From Malassezia japonica (lineage: Eukaryota > Basidiomycota > Malasseziomycetes > Malasseziales > Malasseziaceae): a stretch of DNA of 64,000 nucleotides. Location of the stretch: contig NC_083373.1 in assembly GCF_029542785.1 (NCBI RefSeq), positions 434,001 to 498,000 of the forward strand, given 5' to 3'. Below the pieces are notes generated by a model that did no database searches, was not told the origin of the DNA, and was given only the letters and a program-made list of their open reading frames with translations. A program made the translations under genes and the position numbers. This document shows positions 29,201-36,802 of this stretch, one piece after another (position 1 is the stretch's first letter; each line of letters starts with the position of its first letter).

Positions 29201-30607
29201 ACACATTTGCATCGGCCATGGCGGACCTCGGCCTGGACGGCGACGATGCGCCGGTCGAGGGGCTGGCCGACGTCGCGGTCGCGTACCGGGACCCGTCGCA
29301 GGACGGCGGCATGCCGCGGACCACGTCGACGCTCGAGTCGCTCCTGCCGCCGCCCGGCGAGCGGCGCTCGCCGGCCAAGACGGCCGCGCCGGCGCTGTAC
29401 ATGGCCACGCCGTCCCGTTCGGCGGCGGCGGCGGCAACGGCGACGGTTGTGCCTGCGCCTGAGGCCAAGCCTGCGGCGCCCGCGGCTCCCACGCCGCCGC
29501 CGGCAGACACCAAGAATGCGTCTGCGGACCCCCCGGGCCCCAAGATCGAGGTGTATGGCTACACGGTGTGGTGGCCGACGTCTTTCGACGCCTCGTCGAA
29601 CGTCAACTGGGACTCGACGTCGTCGACGCAGCGGGGCATGCTCTTTGCGCGTGCGGCCAACGACCTGATGGACCGCGACTCGAACCTGACCAAGTGGATG
29701 AAGCTCATGCGCCAGGTCCAGCCGCGTGCGCCCGAGCAGCTCATGGAGCAGGTCACTGCCGAGCAGGCCGATCGCTTCATCCGTGCCATGACGCCGGTGC
29801 TCGACAAAGACACGTCGGCCGTGTCCAACACCACCGTCACGGCGGACATGCCGCTGCCGACCAACATCCCGTATCCCGGGCTGGCCAAGTCGTACAAAGA
29901 CCATCTGCACCACCCCGAGACGCCCGGCATCCACGCGTCCAACAGCTCGAGTTCGCTCGCGACGCCGCACACTTCGCGCCTCGACCCTGGCCAAGCGATG
30001 CGGGGAGCGGCGGGCGCCGCCGGTGCGGGCTGGCAAAAGCTGCAAGGCGCCATGCCCCGCGTGCCCAGCTCCACGTCGATCCTCGGCACACTCGGCCGCC
30101 GCAACAGCCGGCGGATGCGCGACTCGCCGAGTGCGCGCCCGACGACGCTTGCGCCGCCGAGCGCCGCCCCCCACGACCACGCCGGCGATCGGGCGCACGC
30201 TGCAGCACCGCGCATCGCACTACGATCTCGGCACGCCGCGTGCGCCGACGCACTACGACCCCGCCACGGTGCGGTCCGCGTCGCGGGCGAGCGACGCGCC
30301 GAGCGAGCCGCGCTTTGGTCTCGGGATCCCCGGCCTCGGTGCGCGTATGAGCGAAGAGAGTAGGCAGGCAGCGCCGGCGCTGCTCGCTGGCTCGCTCAAC
30401 CTCGCGCCGAAGGCGAGCCCCGCATTTGAGGCGAGTCTTGGGCGGATGACGGACGCGCTCCCCGAGCTCGACGAAAGGACGGCGCGGGCCTATTTGCAAA
30501 AAGCCAATGGTGACGATGTGAAAGCGATTGGCGACTATCTCCAGGACCAGTCGCACGGCGAGACACAACGACGTGGTATTTTCTCACGCACGCCACGCAC
30601 GCGATAG
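26281..30607 (+). CDS. Long Ser/Pro-rich repeat protein, interrupted by a 1-base frameshift
   Basis: I do not recognise this protein (about 1441 aa if the frame is restored). The first ~1000 residues are disordered, Ser/Thr/Pro-rich with many SP/TP sites, and hold three repeat tracts (separate entries). A folded-looking block near residues 1085-1210 contains VYGYTVWWPTSFDASSNVNW and RGMLFARAANDLMDRDSNL. The C-terminus has a helical domain (MTDALPELDERTARAYLQKA, DDVKAIGDYLQDQ) resembling a CUE/UBA-type motif. The frame breaks at a run of six C (30167-30172): the upstream frame drifts into nonsense ending at 30363, while the downstream frame reads continuously to 30607. Five C would join them, so an assembly indel is likely. 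A membrane-trafficking or polarity role is only a guess from style. Confidence 0.7.
27910..28140 (+). repeat. In-frame PPLPSRDTS tandem repeats
   Basis: About nine degenerate copies of an 8-9 residue unit (PPLPSRDTS, PPLPNRDTS, PSLPNRDAA) lie inside the long Ser/Pro-rich gene. Nucleotide copies vary at third positions but several are near identical, indicating recent slippage or unequal exchange. Proline spacing could form SH3-binding sites. Confidence 0.8.
28153..28221 (+). repeat. 18-bp tandem repeat (SSGAPP)
   Basis: Four consecutive copies of an 18-bp unit, nearly identical, encode SSGAPP inside the long Ser/Pro-rich gene. High identity predicts copy-number variation between strains. Confidence 0.85.
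28408..28815 (+). repeat. GTPSxQGTPS repeat tract
   Basis: A 5-6 residue unit built on GTPS (GTPSVQ, GTPSLQ, GTPSLHG) recurs more than 15 times, with an inner higher-order block of roughly 72 bp (GTPSLHGAPAxxPSIQ) repeated about three times. Each unit carries a TP site. A single copy of the motif also occurs earlier, near 27650. Confidence 0.8.
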
Positions 30608-30611
30608 GGTA

Positions 30612-31511
30612 TCATTCAGGTAATGCTAGCGTGTAAAAGTTGGGAAAGACGAGCTCCGCGTCGAGCAGCTGCCGCACGACGTCGCCGCAGAAGCGCTCGA
30701 CCTTGCCGACGTTTTCCAAGACGTGCTTGGTCGGCTCGCCGATGCGCGAGTCGAACGTGAGGAACGGCAGGATCCGCGCCGCCTTGTGCCGCGTGCGCAC
30801 GCCGCTCGGCGTCTCGCCGTCGCCGCGCTCGCACAGCGTCACGTAGAGGCACTTTTCGTCGCCATCGAGCGCGAGGATCACTTGGCCACTCAGCTCGAAG
30901 CCCGTGAGGGTGAGTGTCATGGGCAGTGCCATCACGGGCGTGTCGCCGTGGTGGATCTGCAGCGTGGTCGTGAGGTGCAGGCGCACCGTGCTGCTCACCC
31001 ACTGCACGCCGAGGTGCGCTTGGACCGACGGCGTGCCGCTCGTGCTGTCGGCCTGCTCGGGCGGCTCGCTCGGTGCGTAGAGGCTCTCGGTACAGCCCGC
31101 ATCGGAATCTGTCTCGCTCCAGCGCAGCAGCGAGTCCTCGTCGCCCCACTCGCTCGACTCCGAGTCGCAGTGCACCGAGACTGGCGCCGCCTCGGTGTCG
31201 TACTGCCGAAAGGTGCGCATGCGCATCGGCGCAGTGGGCGTACGTATCCCGGACGAGCTCCGTGATGTGGGCGGCGTCGAGGCTCGCGAGTCCATACGCC
31301 GGCCGCACACCGCCTCGCGGAACTCGGGCCAAAGGTCGCCGAGGTGCTGCAGCTCCACGTCGGGGGCGTCGGTGCCGAACGCAAGTGTGTGGATATGGAC
31401 AGGGCCCATGAACGAGGGCAGCGGCGCCTCGGCTAGCACCGCATTCAGGCGATCACGCAGGCCATCTGCGAGCTCCTGCGTGACCTGCGGCCAGTCTAGC
31501 TCAATCGACAT
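30612..31511 (-). CDS. MDM12: ERMES subunit Mdm12
   Basis: Mdm12 is the cytosolic SMP-domain subunit of the ER-mitochondria encounter structure, transferring phospholipids with Mmm1 and Mdm34. 299 aa, no intron. The N-terminus MSIELDWPQVTQELADGLRD and LPSFMGPVHIHTLAFGTDAP are the family start of the SMP fold, followed by VELQHLGDLWPEF. A disordered acidic insert (about residues 80-160) precedes LGVQWVSSTVRLHLTTTLQI and the C-terminal strand/helix RFCGDVVRQLLDAELVFPNF. An in-frame ATG at 31664 would add 51 low-complexity residues and is rejected, since Mdm12 proteins begin at MSxxxxW. Ends 4 bp from the convergent repeat-protein gene. Confidence 0.92.
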   Translation of the reverse strand: MSIELDWPQVTQELADGLRDRLNAVLAEAPLPSFMGPVHIHTLAFGTDAPDVELQHLGDLWPEFREAVCGRRMDSRASTPPTSRSSSGIRTPTAPMRMRTFRQYDTEAAPVSVHCDSESSEWGDEDSLLRWSETDSDAGCTESLYAPSEPPEQADSTSGTPSVQAHLGVQWVSSTVRLHLTTTLQIHHGDTPVMALPMTLTLTGFELSGQVILALDGDEKCLYVTLCERGDGETPSGVRTRHKAARILPFLTFDSRIGEPTKHVLENVGKVERFCGDVVRQLLDAELVFPNFYTLALPE

Positions 31512-31676
31512 CCGCCGTCCGGACGCGGAGCGGAAAGTGGAGGCGTTGGCGCGGAGCGGCGCGGCTGGGTGTGGGCGGCCGCGGCGGCGATGCCATAGCG
31601 GCGCAGTAGGCCGGGGCGCTGCAGGCACCGGCACGGCAGGCCGTGCTGCGACGTCGCTATACATTACAATACTAAA

Positions 31677-32385
31677 TTACATAGGCCCAAGCTCGGTGAG
31701 GAGCGCGTCGAGCATCGTTTCGAGCGCCTTGACATCGTTGGCGTCCTGGAGTGTCACTGCGTCGAGGAGCTGTGTAAGTCATGCGACGTACCTCGTCGAG
31801 CATCGTGAGCGCATCGTCGACTTGCTGCTGTGCCCGCTGCGCCTCTTCCTCGGTCGCCTTGATGCGCGCACACGATTCGGCGTTCGAGGCGTGCAACTGC
31901 GTGAGCCAGACGACGTACCTCGGCGAGCTCCTGCTCGAGCGCGGGGATGCGCGACTCTTGGTCCGCCGCGACGCGTGCGCGGATCGCTGTCGAGATGCCG
32001 AGGTCAGGGCGCCAGACGTCCTTGAGCTCGGCAGACTCGGGTGTATATGCGTGCTTTTCGCGCTCGTCCGCCTCGCTCACGAGGTCCTCGAGCTCGGACA
32101 GACGCGTATTCAGGTCGTGCTTCACAATCAGCTCCTCCAGATCGCCCTGCGTCAGAAGGGGGACGTACGCGTATCGCCGCTTTGAGGTCCTGCAGGAACT
32201 GCAGCCGCGCTTTCTCGAGCGCGACTTCGTCGGCATGCGGCAGCGCGAGCGTAAAATTTTTGGCGCTGCATTAGCATGAGCACGTACTTTGCTTTCTCAT
32301 CCATTAGCGTAAGAAACTTGTCAAACGCCTCGCGCATACGCTCCAGGCGCCCGCACGCCTGCGCCGTGCGCGCCTCGCGCTCCAT
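31677..32385 (-). CDS. NNF1: Kinetochore MIND/Mis12 complex subunit Nnf1 (PMF1)
   Basis: Nnf1 pairs with Mtw1/Mis12 in the MIND complex linking CENP-C to Ndc80. Five minus-strand exons (32385-32288, 32265-32169, 32146-31919, 31896-31792, 31769-31677) with four 22-nt introns give 206 aa. The only way to keep an open frame is to splice all four. The product is helical: RMREAFDKFLTLMDEKAN, then LPHADEVALEKARLQFLQDL, then the Nnf1 hallmark EELIVKHDLNTRLSELEDLV. A C-terminal coiled coil (NAESCARIKATEEEAQRAQQ) follows. Assignment rests on this hallmark. Introns 2 and 3 are each one base different from an intron in EMC10 and GPI11. It shares a 131-bp divergent promoter with RPL29. Confidence 0.75.
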
Positions 32386-32434
32386 TGTGTGGGTGGAGAG
32401 CGCGTCGGCCACGCGCCCCCGCGTGGCATTGTAT

Positions 32435-32440
32435 CACGTG
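32435..32440. promoter_or_regulatory. ATCACGTGAT palindrome, NNF1/RPL29 promoter
   Basis: A perfect 10-bp palindrome ATCACGTGAT (32433-32442) lies in the 131-bp divergent gap and matches RTCACGTG on both strands. A pyrimidine-rich tract follows before the RPL29 start. Confidence 0.5.
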
Positions 32441-32516
32441 ATGAACTGCTGCGGCAAATTCCCAGGCCCTTTTCTTCCCAGCGCCGAGAGTAGGCTCCTA
32501 CCACACATCGACCACA

Positions 32517-33305
32517 ATGTACGTTGGATGAGGGGGGCTATGCTGACCGTGCAGGGCGAAGTCCAAGAACCACACGAACCACAACCAGTCGAGCAAGGCT
32601 CACCGTAACGGTATCAAGAAGCCCAAGACCAACCGTTACCCCAGCCTGCGCGGTGTACGTATTACCAGGTGAGGCGAGGTGTTGGAGGAAGTGGTATTGC
32701 GGCACCAGTGGTAAGGGTTACAGATGTGCAGTGGGTATTGTGGTGTGTTTGTGCGTGCTGTGTGGGTGCGTGTGTGTGCATGTGCCAAAGCCGAGGGCGG
32801 TGCTCCTTGTCGGGAGCGGCACTGCAAAGCCGTCGTGATCCAGTCCGACATGGTTGCTTCGCTCCGGTGCATGTGGCATGCTGGACGCACACTACGCTCA
32901 AAGCGCACCGATGCACTAGATGCATTGATGTATGGTTACATGCACGAGGTGTGGCGTCCTAGTTGCTCGTTGCCATTGTCCACCCGGCCGTTCGAGTCGT
33001 TGCGAAACGGTCTTGCCCGTTTATCATGTCTTGTTCCGGCGGCCGTGGCTGTGATGATGGCACTTGCGACTATGTATGCTGTATCTTGTCTACATACAGC
33101 CCCTTTTCTCGCATGTGCACTTTGCCCTCGGTCGTCTGATCACTCTACCCAGCTGCTATATCCACATCATCCACCTCCTCTCCTCTCCTTTTCTCTTCAA
33201 CAGTTACTAACCTCTCAGGTCGACCCCAAGTTCCTGCGCAACCAGCGCTACGCCAAGCACGGCTCCGAGAAGGCTCTCCGTGAGGCGCGTGCCGCCTCGG
33301 CGTAA
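32517..33305 (+). CDS. RPL29: 60S ribosomal protein eL29
   Basis: eL29 is a small, very basic 60S protein. Exon 1 contributes only the AT of the start codon (32517-32518). After a 36-nt intron (32519-32554) exon 2 (32555-32654) supplies the G, then [21 protein letters not shown] 564-nt intron (32655-33218) separates it from exon 3 (33219-33305), which begins [15 protein letters not shown]. The mature 62-aa protein matches eL29 end to end ([13 protein letters not shown] spans the exon 2 end). The second intron is more than 15 times longer than any other in this window, with a U-rich end, an ACTAAC branch site and CTCTCAG acceptor. It may carry a snoRNA or be regulatory. Confidence 0.95.
32725..32795 (+). 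repeat. GT-rich low-complexity tract inside RPL29 intron 2
   Basis: A run dominated by G and T (GTGGTGTGTTTGTGCGTGC and similar) lies in the 5' half of the 564-nt intron. It has no coding potential and base use unlike the GC-balanced genes. Confidence 0.6.
33046..33144 (+). ncRNA. Possible box C/D snoRNA in RPL29 intron 2
   Basis: A GTGATGA box C match (33051-33057) and a CTGA box D match (33136-33139) are 78 nt apart within the long intron of a ribosomal-protein gene, a common snoRNA host. An internal 7-bp hairpin (GCTGTAT/ATACAGC) lies between them. The terminal stem is weak and clear C'/D' boxes are not visible. The target is unknown. A weak candidate. Confidence 0.25.
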
Positions 33306-33519
33306 GCGTGCATGTTTGTTATGCCCGTTCTGTCTGCTACACACTAAGTAGACATTGTGTATCATGGTGCACAAGGCTTCGTGCCGCGGCCCATACGAAA
33401 ACATCGCAGTCTGCGTTGCCTTGCTCTTTTTTCTGCGGCCCGCCTGAATGCTGAATAAATAGTGTGGAGACGCTGTGCAACGCCACTCTTTGCTCAGGCA
33501 CCGTGGCCGCTAGCGGGGC

Positions 33520-34521
33520 ATGTCGCTGCCTGCCGCCTCGCGAGATACCCAAGCCAGCGGTGCGCCCGAGGACGACAATACAACCGAAACGCCTACCGAT
33601 CTAGCGGCGGCGGCGCCAGAGAGCGTTCGTGCGCCGTGCGCCGACGTCCCGACGCCGATCGACGTGCCTGCGCCGGCCGCGCCGACGCCGCTCCCGTCGA
33701 CGTCCGCGCCGCGCGCCGACGCGACCATCCGCGGGCGCATTGTGTCTGCGCTCTCGTTCCTGACGCGCGATGCGGACGAGAGCGAAGACGGCTACGACGA
33801 CGCGCTGGAGCACAGTGGGTCGAGCGGCTCCTCTGCGTCGCTCCACCGCGCTGCGGTGCGGAGCGCCGGGCGCTGGGAGGCGGACCAGGATGTGGATGTG
33901 TGCCATAAGTGCAAGCGGCGGTTCACCTTTTTCCTGCGCAAGCACCACTGCCGGCGCTGCGGCCGCATCTTTTGCGATGCGTGCACGTCGCATCGTGCAC
34001 ACCTCGACGCCGGCGATCTGGTGATTGATCCGGCGATGCCAGAGATGCTGGGCATCGAGCGCATCGGCCCGTCGCGGGTGTGTGACTGGTGCACGAATAC
34101 CTACGGGCTCGGGCAGGACGGCGACTCGTCGCTCTTGTCGAATATGATGGGCATGGTCGCCCGGCCGCGCCCCCCCGACGTGCCGCTCGTCGCGAGCTCG
34201 CACTCGAGTCTGCTGGAAGAGTGCCCGGTGTGCGACTTTGCGCTGCAGATGCTCGCGACGCCCGAAGAGCGCGAGGCGCACGTCATGCACTGCCTCGAGC
34301 ACGGCGCGCCGGCCGACGCGGCGCCCCGCACGCGGTACGTCGCCTCGCGCCTCGGCGCCGACTCGATCCTGATCGGGACCGAGTGCATCATATGCATGGA
34401 GGAGTTTGTGATCAATGACTTGGTCGCGCGGCTGAGCTGCCTGTGCTGCTTCCACAAGGTATGCATAGACACCTGGCTGGAAAAGAGCCACGGGTGCCCG
34501 ACCCATGCGTCGAATACGTAG
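33520..34521 (+). CDS. PIB1: FYVE-RING ubiquitin ligase, Pib1 type
   Basis: Pib1 is an endosomal/vacuolar RING E3 that binds PI3P and acts in cargo sorting. 333 aa, no intron. The N-terminal ~125 residues are disordered. The FYVE finger runs from WEADQDVDVCHKCKRRF through RKHHCRRCGRIFCDACT (the R-K/R-HHCRxCG PI3P-binding motif) to VCDWCTNTYG. A further Cys/His pair region (ECPVCDFALQML, HVMHCLEH) precedes the RING finger (CIICMEEFVINDLVARLSC, CCFHKVCIDTWLEKSHGCPT), at the C-terminus as in fungal Pib1. The start is the first ATG after RPL29. Convergent with NUP82, 10 bp between stops. The 214 bp upstream shows no clear elements. Confidence 0.85.
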   Translation: MSLPAASRDTQASGAPEDDNTTETPTDLAAAAPESVRAPCADVPTPIDVPAPAAPTPLPSTSAPRADATIRGRIVSALSFLTRDADESEDGYDDALEHSGSSGSSASLHRAAVRSAGRWEADQDVDVCHKCKRRFTFFLRKHHCRRCGRIFCDACTSHRAHLDAGDLVIDPAMPEMLGIERIGPSRVCDWCTNTYGLGQDGDSSLLSNMMGMVARPRPPDVPLVASSHSSLLEECPVCDFALQMLATPEEREAHVMHCLEHGAPADAAPRTRYVASRLGADSILIGTECIICMEEFVINDLVARLSCLCCFHKVCIDTWLEKSHGCPTHASNT

Positions 34522-34531
34522 AGGCTATCGA

Positions 34532-36772
34532 CTACCCCGCGCGCAGCGCGAGCTGCATCTTCTGGATCTTGGCCTTGGCCTGCGCCAGGAGCCGCGCCTC
34601 GTTTGCCAGCAGGCTCTCGACACGCTGCGTCTGCTGCGTGCCGAGCCGCTGGCCCTGGGGCGCGGCGCGGCGCAGCTGCTCGGCGTAGCGCGGGAGCGAC
34701 GGGCGCAGGACGCCGAGCTGGTGCTCGAGGCGCCGCAGCTGCTCGGCGGCGGGCGGCGCGGGCGCGTCGCCCACGCCAAACTCGCGCGCCATGCGCTGGA
34801 GCTCGTCGAGCCAGCGGCGCTCGTAGATCGAGAGCTGCGGCTGGTGCTCGTCCATGAGCTGCTGCAGCAGCGCGTCGGTGCGCTCGATCGTCGCACGCTG
34901 TGCGGCCTCGATGCGCGCAAGGCGCTCCGCGAGGCCGCTCGGCGTGCCGAGCGCGTCGAGGCGCTTGGCGAGCCCGCCGAGCTCGGCGACCTGGCGCTGC
35001 GCCTCCTGGACCTGCTGCTCGAGGCGGCTCTGCGTGGCGTTTGCGCCGCTGACCACGTCGCGTACCTCGCCGCGGACGTGCTCGGCGGTGCGGCCAAATG
35101 CACGCAGGCTCTCGGCAGACACCGCGAGCGGCGCACTCGACGCGGCCGGCGCACGCAGCGCAAACTTTGGCGCGTGGAACGCATCGGTAAGCAAGGCGAC
35201 GTACGCCTCGCCCTCGCTCTCGCGCGCGACCGGCTCGGCGGGCGTGCGCAGGCCCAGCTCGAGCGCAATGAGCTGCGCGTCGGCGGTCAGCGCAAAGAAC
35301 GCATAGGAGAGGTACACGTCATTCACCAGCACCGTGCCGGTGATGTGCGCAGCCGCCGCGGCGTCCGACGCCTGCGCGACGCACACCACCTCGCTCGTGC
35401 GCTTCGCTGCGAGCGCCTCGGCGGCCCGGCCCGCTGCAATCGCCTCCAGCAGCGGCTCGGCCCAGCGCTGCATCGAGATGCGGTGCACGCCGAGCATGTG
35501 GGTGACAAACACCGTATCGGGGTATAAAGGATCCTGGACAAACGCCAGGACATTCTCGTCCTGCAGCGCCGCGTACGTGCGCGCAGGCGAGTCCAGCGGA
35601 AGGACGATCGTCTCGTACACGACGAGCGTCGGCGGCGCCGCGCGTGCCCACCGGGGCGCGATCGGCTCGGCGAGGAGGCACAGCTGGATCGTGCCGTCGC
35701 GCGCGCCGATGCCGAGCACGTCGAGCGGCGCGGCCGACGTGCCGAGCGGCGCAGGGAGGCGCGCCGCAAAGACGTCGCTCGCGACCGCCGCCTCTTCGTC
35801 GTTGCGGTCGACCGGCGCGGGCCGCAAAAGGAACGGCCCTTGGGGCACGGCGCGGTGGGGCACAGACGCCGGAGCCGTGACGTTGGCCATGCCCCGCTCG
35901 CCGTCGAGCGACGTGTCCTCATCCGGGAGCTGCTTGACGAGGTCGGCGACGTACCGCTTCGCCAGCCCGTCGTCGTCTTGCAGAGCAGCAATGCGGGCGC
36001 TCGGCACGGATGCGCGCTTCGGCAGAAAAGGGCAGATGGCCCACACGTCGCCGTTGCGCATCAGCACAAAGAGCGTGAGAAAGAGCCACGACGGAGCGAG
36101 CGCGAGGTCGTCGGCGTCCGGCATTGCCGCGTCGGTATCGCCGAGTGCGTACGCGACCGCGACGCCCGCCTCGTCGTCGTCCGCGGAAAAGGCCGAGCGC
36201 CGTGCGGACGCGCCCGGCGTGCACGCAATCGTCTGCTGCGGCTCGTCGACGTCGCGCAGCACGTCGTATTCGCGGACGAGCCCGTCTTCGGTGAGCGCCA
36301 AAAGGCTCGCGCCGTCCCGCCCGAGGGGGTGCCAGCCACACTGCGCGAGCGCCGCGCACCCGTGGGGCGCATGGTAGTACGCGCCGACGCGCATGCCCTT
36401 CACCGGGCACGCCTGCCCGACGTGCTGCATGTAGCCGCGGCGGGGCAGGATGAGCATCACGAGCTCGTGCGTGCCGGCGACAGCGAGCAGCTTGCCGGTC
36501 GGATTCACCAGCACCTGCGTGATGCCAAAGTCGAGGTGCTCGTTGGCCAGCACCTTGTAGGCCAGTGCGCTCTCGTCGCCGCCCGACAACGTGCGCTTGG
36601 CCTGGGCGAGCGAGGTGATGCGCACCTCGTTTTCGACGACCGCAATCAGGTCCGTGCCGCGCACGGCCAGCAGCGACGCACGCCGCGTCGTGTCCGCGCC
36701 GATCGAGCCGGCATCCGCAAACACGGGGTGCGCCGCAAAGCCCTCGAGCCACGACCGCGACGCTGCGCTCAT
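34532..36772 (-). CDS. NUP82: Nucleoporin Nup82/Nup88
   Basis: Nup82 anchors the cytoplasmic mRNA-export platform (Nup159, Nsp1, Dbp5) of the pore. 746 aa, no intron. The first ~480 residues are strand-rich, as in its beta-propeller: LLAVRGTDLIAVVENEVRIT, LVNPTGKLLAVAGTHELVML, and the CGWHPLGRDGASLLALTEDG blade with the REYDV strand. The last ~250 residues are Ala/Gln/Glu/Arg-rich heptads (RLEQQVQEAQRQVAELGGLA) forming the coiled coils for Nup159/Nsp1 assembly. The propeller-plus-coiled-coil order and size fit Nup82/Nup88. The call is by architecture and motif recall. The ATG is 30 bp from VID28's, with CACGTG exactly in the middle. Confidence 0.77.
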   Translation of the reverse strand: MSAASRSWLEGFAAHPVFADAGSIGADTTRRASLLAVRGTDLIAVVENEVRITSLAQAKRTLSGGDESALAYKVLANEHLDFGITQVLVNPTGKLLAVAGTHELVMLILPRRGYMQHVGQACPVKGMRVGAYYHAPHGCAALAQCGWHPLGRDGASLLALTEDGLVREYDVLRDVDEPQQTIACTPGASARRSAFSADDDEAGVAVAYALGDTDAAMPDADDLALAPSWLFLTLFVLMRNGDVWAICPFLPKRASVPSARIAALQDDDGLAKRYVADLVKQLPDEDTSLDGERGMANVTAPASVPHRAVPQGPFLLRPAPVDRNDEEAAVASDVFAARLPAPLGTSAAPLDVLGIGARDGTIQLCLLAEPIAPRWARAAPPTLVVYETIVLPLDSPARTYAALQDENVLAFVQDPLYPDTVFVTHMLGVHRISMQRWAEPLLEAIAAGRAAEALAAKRTSEVVCVAQASDAAAAAHITGTVLVNDVYLSYAFFALTADAQLIALELGLRTPAEPVARESEGEAYVALLTDAFHAPKFALRAPAASSAPLAVSAESLRAFGRTAEHVRGEVRDVVSGANATQSRLEQQVQEAQRQVAELGGLAKRLDALGTPSGLAERLARIEAAQRATIERTDALLQQLMDEHQPQLSIYERRWLDELQRMAREFGVGDAPAPPAAEQLRRLEHQLGVLRPSLPRYAEQLRRAAPQGQRLGTQQTQRVESLLANEARLLAQAKAKIQKMQLALRAG

Positions 36773-36784
36773 CGTGGTGAGAGT

Positions 36785-36790
36785 CACGTG
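36785..36790. promoter_or_regulatory. CACGTG centred between NUP82 and VID28 start codons
   Basis: In the 30-bp gap between divergent ATGs (36772 and 36803), CACGTG has exactly 12 bp on either side. The context GTCACGTG matches the Cbf1-type core. Confidence 0.5.
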
Positions 36791-36802
36791 CGACCAACCG
36801 CC

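Noticed and set aside
30131..30161. 31-nt GT...AG segment that could restore frame in the long Ser/Pro-rich gene
   Set aside because: It has no GTACGT-like donor context and no CTNAC branch motif, unlike every other intron; a C-run indel is simpler.
31512..31664. Upstream in-frame extension of MDM12 from an ATG at 31664
   Set aside because: It is low-complexity and the conserved Mdm12 N-terminus starts at MSIELDW; the extension overlaps the presumed promoter.
32800..32850. Hairpin-forming stretch in RPL29 intron 2 considered as an H/ACA snoRNA arm
   Set aside because: One hairpin is visible, but no convincing H box, ACA box or second hairpin.
33306..33519. Largest gene-free gap, checked for tRNA, small ORF or regulatory motif
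   Set aside because: I see no cloverleaf, no plausible ORF and no recognised site; it is probably the RPL29 3'UTR and PIB1 promoter.
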